DNA of 64,000 nt, from the NCBI GenBank assembly GCA_032358165.1, contig JAALGY010000008.1:1364001-1428000 (forward strand). Reading direction: 5' to 3'. The translations under genes were made by a program, and so were the position numbers. The stretch comes from Diplosphaera chodatii (lineage: Eukaryota > Chlorophyta > Trebouxiophyceae > Prasiolales > Stichococcaceae). Position 1 is the stretch's first letter; the number at the start of each line of letters is the position of its first letter. Of this stretch, positions 24,907 through 38,100 are shown one piece after another. The notes below the pieces were generated by a model, which saw only the letters and a program-made list of their open reading frames with translations, did not search any database and was not told the DNA's origin.

Positions 24907-27362
24907 ATGGTGGCAAAGGCTGCGTCTAGGTGGCAGCTGCAGGAAGAGGGCGACAGCAGCAGCGGCACCCCGCTTGCAGATGTGCAGCAGGCACTCGACA
25001 GAATTGCACCGCTCCAGCATGCGGCATCCTGGGACAACGTCGGCCTGCTGGTGGGCGCTCCGCAGCAGCGCGTCAGGTGGCACTCGGTACTGAGCATTCC
25101 ATGTTCTGTGCTGCCGTAGGAGGCCACCCGCTGCAGACCCCGGTCACAGCACCATCAGCCCAGCATAGTAGTAACAAAACCAATGTATATTTAGGATGCT
25201 GCACCTCAGCTGTGTGCGACCTCTGCTGCTGCAGTCGTGCGCTGGTGACCATCGATCTGACAGCAGCAGTTCTGGAGGAGGCGGCTGCATTCGATGCTGA
25301 TATGATCATTGCGTACCATCCGCCGATTTTTTCAGGCATCAAGCGCTTTACGGCCGCACCCTTGGTGCAGCGTGCAGCCAGAGCAGGGTGTGCACGAGTG
25401 ATGCAGCTCGATGCAGTTTGCTGAGGTCCTGATGTTGGCATTGACAAAACAGTCATTCTGCATGAGTGAAAGATTCAGATACATGGAGCATCGCAGCCAG
25501 AGCTCGATATCGTACTGAGGCTGCCTGCAGGTGTGCAGTGTACAGTCCACACACGGCTTTGGATGCTGCACCAGGTGAATGCATCTTGCTGTCTTGTGTA
25601 TCGTAGACAGTGGTCAGTGCAAGCGTGGCTCTGACTGATGTACACAGGGGGAGCGCATCATCATGCCGCTTGGATTGCTCTGCAGGCGGCACAAACGATG
25701 TGCTGGCACAGCAGCTCGGTCTTGCAGATGCTGCTCCGCTTGAGCGCTCGACACAGCCACAGGACCACAAGCTCGTGGTGTTTGTGCCAGCCGACAGCTT
25801 GAACGCAGTCCTGAAGGTCAGGGCTGTACATGGTCATCTAGTCGATGCTGATGCTGTCATGCTGCGTGAAGCGCTGCGTGCATGCAAGTGCGTTGCTGCT
25901 GCTGTATTGCAGATAGTCAAGGCTGCATTCGGTTCTGGTCCAGGCGGTGCACATGGCAGGCGGCGGCATCATAGGCGAGTATGACAGCTGCGCCTTTCGC
26001 TCGCCGGGGATTGGCAGCTTCCGGGGCAGCGATGCCAGCAACCCCACTATCGGCACAGCAGGTAGCCATGGCATGGGTTGCGGCAAATGGTGCACAAATG
26101 GCTGACGTCAGGGCTAGCAGCAGCCGCAGCAGTGGCTCTTGGTGTGCAGCACATTCGTGCCGATATTGTTACCACGATGCCTTCAGAACAGCTGGAGACG
26201 GTGGAGGAGCTGCGGGTGGAGGTGGTGGTGCCGCCCAGCAGACTGGAAGCTGTCGTCGCGGCTTTGCGGGTGCGCTGCTGGCACCATCAGGACTGACTGA
26301 CCTGGTGATGCAGCTTGGTGCTGCCAGCAGCTGTGGTATCACGGCAGCACGCACCCTGATGTGCACCGATGCCACTGTGCGGGAGGCATTGCACTGGGTT
26401 TAGCAGCAAAGGGACGCACTGTGCGGCCGCTGCACCGCCGCTGTGTTGACGCTGCACCTCCCTCGCGCAGGAGTCACACCCGTATGAGGAGCCAGCATTC
26501 GACGTGTACGAGCGCGCGGCCACGCCACTCGCCAATGGCGCCGGCATGGGCCGCATCGGCATGCTGCCGTCCCCCATGACGCGGCAGCAGCTGGCGGAGC
26601 ATGTGAAGCGGGCGCTGGGGCTGCGCCACGTGCTGGTCGTGGGCCCCAATCAGCTGGGAGTCACAGCAGGCATGTGAATATCTGCACGGTGCAAGAGGAA
26701 CCTGTATGTGGCCCTGTTGTCAAGAGGCAGTCCCCCGAACTGCTCTCAGTCTGACCAGTGGCAGCTGGGAGCGCATTTGAGGAAGCAGGCATTGGCAGCG
26801 AGTCACATGCTGGTGATCGTCAGTCGGCTGCCGCAGCAGGTCCAACAACTGCAGCGCGTTGATTTGGTGCGCTATGTCAACAGCGGCCGGACTGATGGTT
26901 TTGCGTGGCCTGCAGATGACAGCAGGCAGCTCAGCAAGGTCGGTCTATGCGCGGGCTCAGGCGGCGATCTTGTATCAGCAGCCCTCTCACAGGGGGCAGA
27001 CGCCTTTGTGACCGGCGAGATGCGGCACCATGACGCACTGGCAGCAGCTGCCGATGGGCTGACCGTGATCTGCACCCTGCACAGCAACAGGTGCGAGGTG
27101 CGTCCATCAGATGCATGAGCCCACCATCGGTGCAGCAGTCTGTACTCTGCAGGTCCTTGTGTTCCACACGGGCGAAAATGGTCTATGAGGGCCCTCTATC
27201 CCTTGCCTGCTGTGCGGCAAAGGGAGTCAAACCGGTGTGTCTGCAATGTGCCGCAGTGAGCGGGGCGCAATGGAGCCGTATGCACAGATGCTCCGTGCTG
27301 CTATTCCTGGCCTTGACGTCAGGGTCAGCACACGGGATCAGGATCCCTTCACATTCCTGTGA
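24907..27362 (+). CDS. NIF3-like protein (DUF34, GTP cyclohydrolase 1 type 2 fold)
   Basis: This is a member of the widespread NIF3 family of dinuclear-metal proteins, whose cellular role is not settled. ATG at 24907; exon 1 to about 25075 ends in WDNVGLLVGAP, the standard NIF3 opening. Exon 2 (about 25236-25390) has DMIIAYHPPIF, the metal-binding segment in its eukaryotic form with YHPP. Then come YSPHTALDAAP (about 25537-25575) and GGTNDVLAQQLGL (about 25685-25818), then GGGIIGEYDSCAFRSPGIG (about 25940-26030). The insert domain follows (VEELRVEVVVPPSRLEAV; DVYERAATPLANG, about 26470-26540). The final metal site is GEMRHHDALAAA (about 27018-27053) followed by HSN. The last exon reads IPGLDVRVSTRDQDPF and ends in TGA at 27360-27362. 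The exon between about 27150 and 27180 is uncertain. All metal-ligand segments are present, so the protein is probably intact. Confidence 0.88.
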
Positions 27363-27597
27363 AAGATCGGGGGCGGTAGATGTAGCAATGGTGTGGAGCA
27401 TGCGGATCCCGGCAGTAGTATGGTGAAACAGATGGTGTGATCTCGAGGCTGGCTCCTTCGCAGTTGATACAACTGTATGCAAGACTGGCCAGTACTTGCA
27501 AGGCACGTCACAGAGAGCTGACATCAGCAGTGCACACAACGGATAACTTCTGATATTGCAACCACAGTCTCATGCTCAGGCTGGCACGCACTCCATG

Positions 27598-28654
27598 TCA
27601 CCTCTCGTCCTTGTACAGCGCCTTGGGTAGGAACTCGTAGTAGGTCTGCATCATGAAGCAATTTCCAAGTTCGCGAAACCGGCTGACACCGGATCACCAT
27701 GTGCACTGGTTGTCCCACAAAACATCAAACACCTCCTCCCGTGACCGAACTCACCGTGACGAACTCGAGCTTGGCCTTGTCGGGCGCGAGGCCCTTGCGC
27801 GCGGTCCAGGCGTCCCAGCGGGCACGCCCCTCAAAGTCCAGCCCGCCCTTCTCCGCCCACATGGGCCGCTCCGCCTTGTTGTCGCCCTCGCCCACCTGCT
27901 GCGCCAGCCTGTGCATGGGCAAGGGCGTGCGGCACATTGCCGCGGCTTCACCCAGCAGCTAAGCTCAACGTCCCAGACTGCTGCAAGTCAGTCCATGTGA
28001 TGCTTGCCTGCCGGCACTGCTGCCACATGTGGCTCTGCATCGCACACCATGCTCCTGACACATACAGATCTCGTGTGGTCTGCACCCGTAAAGGGAGTAG
28101 AAGTCGTCTGGCTTGACGGTGGCGCCGCCAGGCTTTGAGATCATGCGCCAGTTGAGCTTTTCGTACTTGGACACCAGGCTGTCGTACTCGCGCGCGTCAT
28201 AGCTCTGCAGCACGCAACAGCTTGAACGCTACCTGAATGCGGTGGTGGCCAGCAGCTGGTCAGTGCAGCTTGCGGATGTCGTCGGCAAGCTTACGACCGC
28301 ATGAGTCCCTTCAGCATGATCCTGCGTGTCGATGCCAACTCGCCTCCTTTGCATGTGGTGATCTCTCTTTGTTGGCTGCTGCGTTCTTGGACGCTGCCTC
28401 CTTGGCTGCCGCGTCTTTCTGCAGCTTCTTCAGCTTTGTTCGCGCCGCTGCATGCCACTGACGAAGGTCACAAGCCGTCCAGTTCGTTGCAGTCACACCG
28501 ACGTGTGGAAGTGCGCATTGCATTCACCTCTGAGCTTCTGCCTGTCGTCCCCAGGCTTGTCATCGAGGTGAGCCGCTGCCTTAATAGCCTGCTCGAGGGC
28601 GTCCACGTCGTTGCCCGCCGCTGCAAGGGCGGCCACCTGATCTCCGACAGCCAT
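27598..28654 (-). CDS. Acyl-CoA-binding domain protein
   Basis: It binds long-chain acyl-CoA esters and moves them between pools. ATG at 28654; exon 1 (to about 28530) codes MAVGDQVAALAAAGNDVDAL and an Ala/Asp-rich helix. Exon 2 (about 28365-28460) is Lys/Ala-rich and likely helical. The next exon (about 28085-28205) carries YDSLVSKYEKLNWRM and KPDDFYSLYG, the start of the ACB motif (family YG-YKQ region). Then come GEGDNKAERPMW, FEGRARWDAWTARKGL (about 27775-27920) and the last exon TYYEFLPKALYKDER ending in TGA at 27598-27600. The aromatic residues and the W-AW-KG core fit acyl-CoA binding. The N-terminal helical extension makes it longer than the usual 90-residue soluble ACBP. The exact YKQ equivalent falls at a splice border, so ligand residues need checking. 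Confidence 0.82.
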
Positions 28655-29106
28655 GTTGTTGCAGTGTCAAACGCGTGTCCGATCAGTGCTAACACAGCGC
28701 TTGCTGCTACTGCACCTGTAGGAGATGAAACGGCAGGTCCGAGGAACTGCGCTAAACCCTGAGACCCAGATGCACTGAGGATCGGAGCACAGAGGGGGCA
28801 CTACTGCAGTCACACCCCCTGCCAGTTGCAACCTTTGCCCCTATGCCGGGTGCCCATGGTCACACAAGGGCCGACCGCCCAAACGGCTGGACCGTGTTGT
28901 CGTCCTCCCTTGATACTAACTCTTGCAACACATATTGATCATGTGCGCTACTGTGCAAGCCTGTTGGTATTAACTTGCGGACATGCCACTGACCCAAAGC
29001 CTACTGCCATCACCACCGACGGTCAAGAGTCGCCCTCAGGTATATTGGCAGCAGCATGAACACCGCGTTGCCTGACGGTGCGAGATCCGAGCCAGGTGCC
29101 GCTGTG
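28655..29106. other. Intergenic region between URB1 and acyl-CoA-binding protein genes
   Basis: It holds the 3' UTR of the URB1 gene and the promoter of the acyl-CoA-binding gene, both on the minus strand. No feature was recognised. Confidence 0.5.
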
Positions 29107-32100
29107 TCAGGGACACCACCAAGTACGGCCGCCATAGCGGCCCACCTGCGCCGACAGCAACACAGCTTCGATTTGCAAGCTGACAAACAATCTCCGTGGC
29201 AGTACAGCACGGATGATGGATGTCAGGACACCAGTCGCAGGGTAACGATCAGCAGACCTCGAAGTGGGCTGTGCGGCGGCTGTGGCTGCAGCGACCCAAT
29301 TGGCAATGTAGCAATTGACCGCGCCTGCTGCCGAAGGTGCCACATGCCGGGCAGCTGCAGCCGCACCGGCACCCGGGCTTGCAGCAGGGGTGTTCCCGTC
29401 ACCAGGCGGCTCTGCCGGCAGTATCAAGCGTGTCGCGTCGAGCAGCAGGCGTTGCACATCAGCGGCACCCCCGGTGGCAGCTGAGGGGCTGGCAGCAGTT
29501 GCAACGGCTGTGACCGGTGCGCTCCGCAGCAGCTGCACAAGATCTGGGGCCTGCAGGAGGCATATAGCCGGTTAGGAAGTACGTAGTACATATGCGTCAC
29601 ATCGCCAGTACGCATGCAGCCATGCCCCGAATTTCCCGATGCTATCGCGCTGGCAGGACTACTGTTGCGGTGGCAGGCCGAATCTTTGGCAGCCTTCCAT
29701 CATGCAGGACTACTGTTGCGGTCCTCCTCCTCAGGTCCCCAGCCAGCCCATGCTATGTGTCTTACAGGCTACGTGCCTTGTAGCCGCAACAATATGTATT
29801 AGCCCGAGTCACCGGCTGTCATCTGAAGATTGATCGCTGATCTTTGCCCCAGGCCGTGTGACAGAGAGCAATACCTGCAGCACGGCGGCGGCGATGCCGT
29901 CGCGACGGCAGTCCTTAGTCATCCTGAGCACCGCCAACAGCAGACGCAGCACGCTGCACCAGAGCAACCGCACCCCGCCTGACGCCACGGCTCCGCCCTT
30001 CGCTGTGCCTGCAGACACCACACCACTGGCCGGGCGCTCTGGGTGCACCTGCTGCAGTCGTCCTGCACGCACGCATGCAGCCCGTGCACGAGAGTGGGCC
30101 AGTATCCTGGTTGCACAAGTGGGGCCACCTGTGCACAACGATTGGCACAGGGCCCGGGCTGCATCTGCCGCCTGCTCGGCCCCGGCGCTGCGGCTCAGCT
30201 GCCGTGCCACTGCGGGCTCTGAGACCTGCAAGTCACTCACTGATGCGTGAGCGTCACCAACGACCAACGAACACTGTACCACCGCACAGTGCTCAGCTGC
30301 AGGGGTGCACCGACATCTTGCCTGCTGCATGGTCGCATCGACGGTGCCAAAGCTCATGAATGAGCTCAACAGGAAAGCACATCTTGCACTGTAGGGCAGG
30401 AAGCTCAGCTGCCAGCCAGTGGACACAGCCAGGTGACACGGGCAGAACTGCGATGCGACAGCGCACCAGCGCGGTCAGAGCGTCGACGGCGTCTACGGCG
30501 GCGCTCGCTGCGCCGCTGGGCAATTCTGGCAGCGTCGCCGACACGGCCGCAGCGTGTGCCTCGGCCTGCAGCGCCGCTGACACCGCCGCAGCAGCTGCTG
30601 CCGCCAGCCACGGCACGAAGCCTGTGGAGTGGGATGCATGTGCTGAGGCGCACCCTGACACGTTGTGCTGAGGGGGGTCACCACCAGCGCAGCGCACCTG
30701 AAAAACCCGAACACGCTGACATTTCAAGATGATGCAGGAGCCTGGCGCCATGTGGGCTGTGACCTCAATGCACCTGCGTGGAGGGCGAGGTCGCGCGCGG
30801 CGGCGGGGATGCGCGCCGCCCGGCACAGCGCGGACAGCACCAGGGTCCTGGCGGCGCCATCCGCCAGCGGGCTGTCGTGCAGCGCCATCAGCAGCTCCGG
30901 CACGAAGCGCTTGCGCAGCACCTGGAAGTCCTGCTGGCCCTGCAGCGCAGCACGGGCGTGTCTCAGGCGGCACCGCATGGGCGGCGCAAAAAGGTCAGCC
31001 GATGTGCGTGCCTGAACTGGCACCGCCTGAGGGTGCGCACCATGCACACTGTTTCCCGGACAGCCTGAGCACGCTGCAGCCCCTACACGTGCACCGACAA
31101 GGCCGACAGGGGGCCCGCTGTGTCGGGGTTGGGGGGCACCTGGAGGCCGGCGGCCAGCAGGCGCAGCAGCCAGGCGCGGTCGGCTGCATGGCGGGGCGTG
31201 CCCCCCGCCAGCTCAGCGTGCAGCATCGGCAGCTCCTGCACGGTTGCTGGCGGACACAGTCTTGTTCACAATCCGGCATCACATGGCAGCTGCAGACGTT
31301 TCATTGTGACTAAAGTAGGGTTGTGCAAGGTTGCGTAGGCAGCAGGTTGCAGAGCATATGGGGGTGTGTCCCCAAGGTCCATGGTGGCCAAAGAGCAGCA
31401 GGCTGCCCGGGCCGGGTGGTGTTTGCAGACTTGTCGGGCAGGGGCCACGCAGCTGCAGGAGGAGAGCACAAGCGTGTAAACCAGCACCTCCAGGTCGAGG
31501 TCGGGGCGGGAGGACAGGAGGCGGGCCAGGCGGCGTGCCATGGGTCCCGCCCCCGCCAGCTGCGTGGCCGCCTGCAGGTGGCATGACGTCACCATGTCAC
31601 GGCATGTGGGTGTTGCACTCTGCACTGGCTTGACTGGCTATGGTGGCCACAGAGTACCGCAGGTCCATGCCTCTGCTGAGCTCCTGCTGGAGAGCTCCTG
31701 CTGGTATGCCACAAAGAGCGACCCACCTCCGCAAGCAGCAAGGCGGTGATCGCAGGCAGCCGACGCGGCGCACGAGCACCAGCGGCACCATTGGCGCCAG
31801 CAGGACCATCGTCCGCTGCATCTGCAGCATCACCGGCCTGGCCTGCGGCGGGGTCTGGGCTGTCACGCGCGACCAGTGCAGAGCTGATGATCGGGGCGAG
31901 GGGCGCGAGCGGCTGCAGGCCCTTTGGCAGCGAGGCTTCGTCGTCCAGCGCCGCTGCCACCGCTGCCAGCGCCTCAGCCGCGCTGCACCTGCAGTATGCG
32001 GGTTGCAGCTGCGATGTGCACTGTGTCAGGACACCAGCCTCTGTGACTGCTGCATTGGTGGTCTGTCAAGTTGCCCACTCTTGACCGCTCTCATTCTCAA

Positions 32101-35100
32101 GCCATGCACCTGGCGATTGGGTCCTCAGCAGACAGTCCAGTCAGGCTCATCGCCAGCAAGCCCGTCTCTGAGAAGGTCTGCAGATCGATCACCCCGCCCT
32201 CGAGTGCCTGCGCAATGCACACCGACTCCGACTTCACAAGAAAGTCTCAGGCTGCCGGCAGATGCTTCATGACCATGAACATGCACAGAGTGGCTAAGAT
32301 TTTGCTGATAGGGTTTCTGTGCCGAGATTTGTGCCGAGCGGCCGCTGTCAGACAGTCCTTGCTCAATCGCAACCTACCAGTGCAGCAAATGGCAGCAGAA
32401 AGGAAGTGTCGTAGGCGGCTGGGTGCTGGGGTGCGACTGAAGCCAGTGCGGCCCGCCGTACATCCACTGGCGCCCACTCTGCTAGCAGACGCCGCAGCGC
32501 ATCCTGCAGAATAAAATAATGACTCGTTTACTTACATGATGTAAAGAGGGACGCTGGGCTACCGCAGTCATGTGAGAGTCCAGTGTTCACCCATCGCAGG
32601 CACGTACCAGCAAAATTACCGGCACCAGCATTCACCTGCTGTTCTCTGTCGGCCGTGCTGCCGCTGTGTGGCCTGGCGCTGGGCAGCAGCAGGCCCTGGC
32701 GGTGAGCTTGCCGTGCGACAATGCCCCACAGATACCTGAAGAGTGGCAGCTGCTGCTCAGTGGTGTACACAACTCGCACAAACCTAACACTGGTCACACA
32801 AACCTAGTAGTGCAGTCCAGTGTCAAGCATTGCCCACTGTGTGCAGCTGCAGTGCTAGCGAGACACATCCAGCTGCACAAAGGGGTTCAGCATTGGCTGA
32901 GCTTGCAAAGATTGGTGTTGTGCTGGCAACTTTCTCAACTGCTGCCAGCTGCCAGGCAGGTGGCCATACCGTGCTGACGACAGGGGCCGGGCGGCAGACT
33001 GCGGCGAGGCCATGCGATCGATCTCGCGGAGAGCTGTCAGCAGCGCCCTGTCGGCCTTGCTCAGCGTGGCACCGTATGCCGCCAGGAGCAGCGGCACCGC
33101 GGCGGCGGCGCGTGCACCAAAGCCTGTGCGGGCAGTGGCGAAGCGTGGGCAACGTGCTGAACACATACTGTGCGCATCTACCACACCAGCATGCTTGCCG
33201 AAAAGGTATCACCTGGGTTTGAAACAGGCAACAACGAAAAACCTGCAGTGGCCGGCTGGTCCGCCACCGCCGCGGCGTGCGTCTGCAGGAGCGCTGCAGC
33301 GAGCCCGGCGACCGCCACCTTGACCTGCGCCGCATCGCCCGCCGCTGGCTCCTGCACGCAGCACGCACGAGCGCCCCTCAACACCCGCAGAGCGTGCTGC
33401 ACAATGCTCCATGGTGCTGCCGGTCTTGAAATATCGGAGCAATATCGAAGGCCTGCACTAATCCAATGACCATCGACGAGGGTTAGCTGTGCTGTGTCCA
33501 TTTGATCAACAGGGCACCTTGGGCTGCAGCGAGCCGCCGGCCAGCGGGAGCAGCGACTGCAGGGGCGGCAGGGCCGCCTCAGCGGCGGTCGGCAGCCTCG
33601 CAGCGGCGTCGGCTCCGGGCGCCAGCAGCAGCGCCGGCAGCCGCGAGTGGGCCATGAGCCGCTCGAACTGCTGCGCTGCCACTGCCACGACCGCCGCGCG
33701 CGCCTCTGCGCTGCAGCCTTGCACTCCTGCAAACAGGCGCACGGTGTCTCGCTGTCACACCACACTCCATGCATGCCATACAGCTTCCATGCGAAACGTT
33801 TGGTGATTTTAGTGTGGTGTGCTTAGTGTCTGGGTCGGTCAAGCTGCCCGTGTCCGCCTCATGGCCTGCACAGCTTCCTAGTGAGCTCGAAGCGAGCAGA
33901 TGCAGCAGGGGCAATGCTGGCACCCCATGCATCAGACGCTCAGGCAGACCAGCTCCTCATTGTCGAGGTCCCATTCAGCAAGGGTGTACAGCCACGTGAC
34001 GACCGTGCAGAACTTGATCAGACCATCGTCCAAGGAATGCAACCGCACCTGTGGCGGCTGCCAGCGTCTCCAGCAGGCGCTGCAGCAGGCGCAGCGCAGG
34101 CGGCACGGCTATGCGGTGACGCAGCATCGCTGTCCCCAGGCCATCTGTTGCGGCTGCCACATCGGCAACGGCTGTGGAAACTGCGGCGTGCCCTGGCAGC
34201 GAGTCAGACCCACTGTTGGAAAGCTGCAGCGCGCGATGTACCCCGTTGCTTGCTGGCCCCTCCAGCAGCCTGCACAACGGCAAGCAAGCCCGCACTGTTC
34301 CGCCCTTTCCTGCCTGGAGCATCGGAGTTCTGCTGATGGCATATACACAAGGTTCGGATAGGTCAAGCAGCTCGACATTGGAGCAAGGAGACCCGCGCTG
34401 CACATGCAGGAGCAGAAGCACGCTCACTTGGTCAGCAATTCCTCCAGTTGCCGCTCGGCATCTGACGGCTCTGCCACTGCATACAGCGCCTGGAGCGTCG
34501 CCGTCGCGCAGCACAGCAGCGCTGCCGCCTCCCGCACGGCCACATCAGCGTCGTCCTGAAACAGAGAGCACCCTGAAGCCGCCACTCAAGTGCATGTGTG
34601 GCAGCACTGCAGGTGACTTTCGCAAGGCAACAGCCTTGTCTGCACTGTGGGATTCCCAGGCACGCAGCAATGCAATGGGCCCTTGAGTGGCCCCCACCTG
34701 CAAGAGTGTGCAAACAATGGCAGCTGCGCAGGCAGCCTGCCGTGCGGCCCCCGCCACGCCGTCGTTCGCAGCCGATCCACCACTGCTGGCCCCGTGCAGC
34801 GGCCAGCCACCCGCTGGCAGCAGCCGCCGCAGCAGACGCCTGCGCTCGGCAGGCCCCGGTGGCGCCAGCCGCAGCGCGGCCACCGCCGCCGCGACCGCCG
34901 CTGCGTCTGCGGCCTGTCGGCTTGCCGTGTTGCTGCCTGCAGACGCCACATGATCCTGCTGACCTGCAGCAGCACTGTGATGATCATTCGCAAGCAATGC
35001 CTGGCCAGGCCGGCATGCCAGGAGGCGGCGCAGGACCTGGTGTACCTGTGTGATGCAGGTTGCCCGTGATGAAGTGCTCGAGCACCGGCTGCCCCAGCGC

Positions 35101-38100
35101 CAGGGCCACTGCCGCAGCGCCGCCGTCTCCTGTCGTGCCCGCCTGCAGACATCGGGTGTGGGCTGTTGGGCACACTGCAGCACGGTTCCGACCAGCTGGT
35201 GGCACTGGGACATGTGAACCGATACGTGAAGCATTGGTATATAGGTGTACCATCGTCGCAGTACAGCCAGCATGTGCTCCAGGGTTGTGCCTACCTGCAT
35301 CCCATGCTCCATGTACACTGTGGCTGCAGGCAGCAGGGCCAGTGGCGATTGCTGCTGGCCTGCAGGAGGAATGCGGAGGGTTGCTCCAACAAGAGGCATC
35401 GCCTTGATTTCGAGTGACACCGTGCATTGGGGCTGCAGGACAGACATCAGGTGCGGCAGCGGCTGTGCTGCACGCCTGAACAGCGTCCCGCTGTTTCCCA
35501 GCACCTGAGGGCAGTGTGTCGCGGGCTGTGCCGGAGGTCAGGAGGGCGCGGAAGTGTGCCCGGCACGCCGGGTTGCGCTCCACCAAAGCAGCGGCGATGA
35601 GGCCGGCTGCCGGCGTCGAGCGGCGCACACACCGCTCCAGCAGCGGCAGCGCGAGGCGGGGCAGTCGGCTGCAGGACACAGTCTACATCTAGTTCGCGGC
35701 TGGGTGCTTGCCTGTTGCTCAAGCTTGAGATTGACTGGCATCATGGAGCACCGGTGTCATGCAGTGGAGGGCATGCTGGGGCGTGCCTGGGCCCGGTGAA
35801 GTGCAGCCTTGGCGGCGGGGCTGTCAGCCAGGCTGCTAGCGCTGCCTCTGCCGCTGGCAGCTGTGTGCGGAGCAGCAGCTCCGCTGTGACGGCCACCACA
35901 TCAGCCACCGCGTACGCTGCCCATTCCACATCAAACCTCTGCCCGGCTGCCCCAAACCGCACAACTGCTGCAGCCAGCTGCAGGGCTAGCTGCGTATGCC
36001 GCTTGCTGCTGTAGTCTATCGCATCCAGTGCCTGCACAGTGACAGCATAGGTGCAGCCAAAGCCGTACAAACTCGGTTTGGGTGTACAGTAGGAGTGGGC
36101 CACGCAGGCCAGTGTTGAACGTCCTCTGCGCGCAAGTTGCCAGGCTCTGCAACACACATGCCAAAGGCACCCATCCATGGACGCAAGCATCACAGGATCA
36201 GCACATCCGGGGCACGCAGCACTGACCCTGACAGCAGCTGCCGATAGTGCCGCTGGGCTGAGATGGTGTGCAAGCGCCCCGGCATGCTGCAAAGCATCCT
36301 CAGGCATCGACTCCGCGTGTGGGTGATCCAGCTGCTTCTCCAGCCTGCAGATGCAGTGTTACTGATGGTCTGTCTGCATCCAAGAGCTTGGGTGTACATG
36401 GACTCTGTCACGCACCATAAAGCCCTGCAGGCGCTGATACCTGAAGCACAGCACACGACCGATCCTCTGACTGCGGCGCCAGATGCTCACTTATCAAGAT
36501 AAGGATGGCACAGGCGGCGCGCAGCAGCGGCCCACACAGCTGCGCAGCCCGCCACTGGAGCGAAGCTTTCATCCTTTGCCTGCAGCACCGCTGACAGCAG
36601 CTGCATGGTCTCTGCAAACCACTGCGGAGAGAAGGCTGGATCGCAGAAGCGCTGCAGCAGGATGGGTTGCTGCAGCACCGCCGACAGGGCGTCCGCTGCA
36701 TGCTGAGGGGCGCTTGCATCAGCTGCAGCCGGTGCCTGCAAGGCAAATGCTCTTCCATCGTCCAACCCCCTATCATCAAATTGCACGGGGTCAAAGTGCA
36801 CTTGTTTGTATCAACACATTGGCACATCGTTGGTCGGCCCCATGTGCACCTGTGCACACCGCCGCAGCAAGCGGAACAGGCCACTGATGATGCCGGGTGC
36901 TGTTGCCCGGCTGAGGGCGGCACTGGCAGCACGAGCTGCCGTCGGCCTTGCAGCAGGCTGCGCCACCCAGCTGTCAATGGCCGCCTCGCTGCCCGATCGC
37001 AGCCACAGCTCTGCATCTCGTTGAACGACCCACATTCGTTGTCAATGCTGGCATAGCGAGCGTGATGGGCGATGCAGCTTCTGCATGCACAGTAGTGGCA
37101 ATGACACGCACTGTCATGAAGCGAAAGGCATGTCTGCGTGCCTTCTGATTGCTCCAGGGCTGGAAGCGCGGCAAGGAGCGGAGCACCAGGTGCCATCAAA
37201 GGCAGGCCGTGCGCTGCAGCCGCGCCCAGCGCCGGGGACTGCGGGCGACCAGCAATGTTAAGAGCTGATCACTTGCATCAACATGTCAAAGCAAAAGTGT
37301 TTCGCAGGTTGTGCAGAGCGCAGATGTGAGGAGAGACAACTGGTCCGTGCATGCAGAAGAAAGCCGGACCTGGTCGCCACCAAACTGCAGAGCACACTGG
37401 GCAGCCGCCTCATGCAGCCCACCCTTCAGCGCCTGCCGTGGCGCCCGCAGCAGCACCATTGCAAACTGCAGGGCCAATACCATGATGCTGCTCAGCTGCT
37501 AGATGGTCAAGCGCACAATATCGCTGAGATTTCGGGTGGGACTATCGGTATGCGTGCACAGGTTTGCCCCACCTGCAGGCGGTCTGTGCAGTTGTGCAGG
37601 GCACTGAGCATTGCTTTGCTGGCCAAGTCGTCCGCAGGTCCAGCAGCCATGACCTTGCGGCGTTTGGCTGGCAGCGGCACGTCGCCACTGCTGGAGCCTG
37701 CGTTCAACGCGCAGCAAGGTGGGCATCCCTTTTCGCCAGAAGCAACTGCAGACCCTGGTGTCCAGTTGGCAGGCAGCAAACACAAGCAAGCGCACGACTG
37801 GGCCAGCAGCAATGAGCGACAGGGCCCACGCGCCTAGAGCCATCAGGGCTTGCTGATGCAGCGAGACAAGCGGCTGCACGGCGCTTGAGGTGGACTCTCC
37901 CGCTGCTGCTGTTCCTGAGCCCTCGCCATCCAGGAGGTCACTGTCTCCAAGGATGCGCTTGCAGACAGTGGCAAATGGCGCAGTACACGCTTGCAAGCGC
38001 AGCACCCCCGACAGCACGCCTGCACCGGGACACAGCATCTTGATGTAGCAATTCTTGCAGCACAGCAGGTCGTTTCCTTGGAAATTGCACAGCACAGCAC

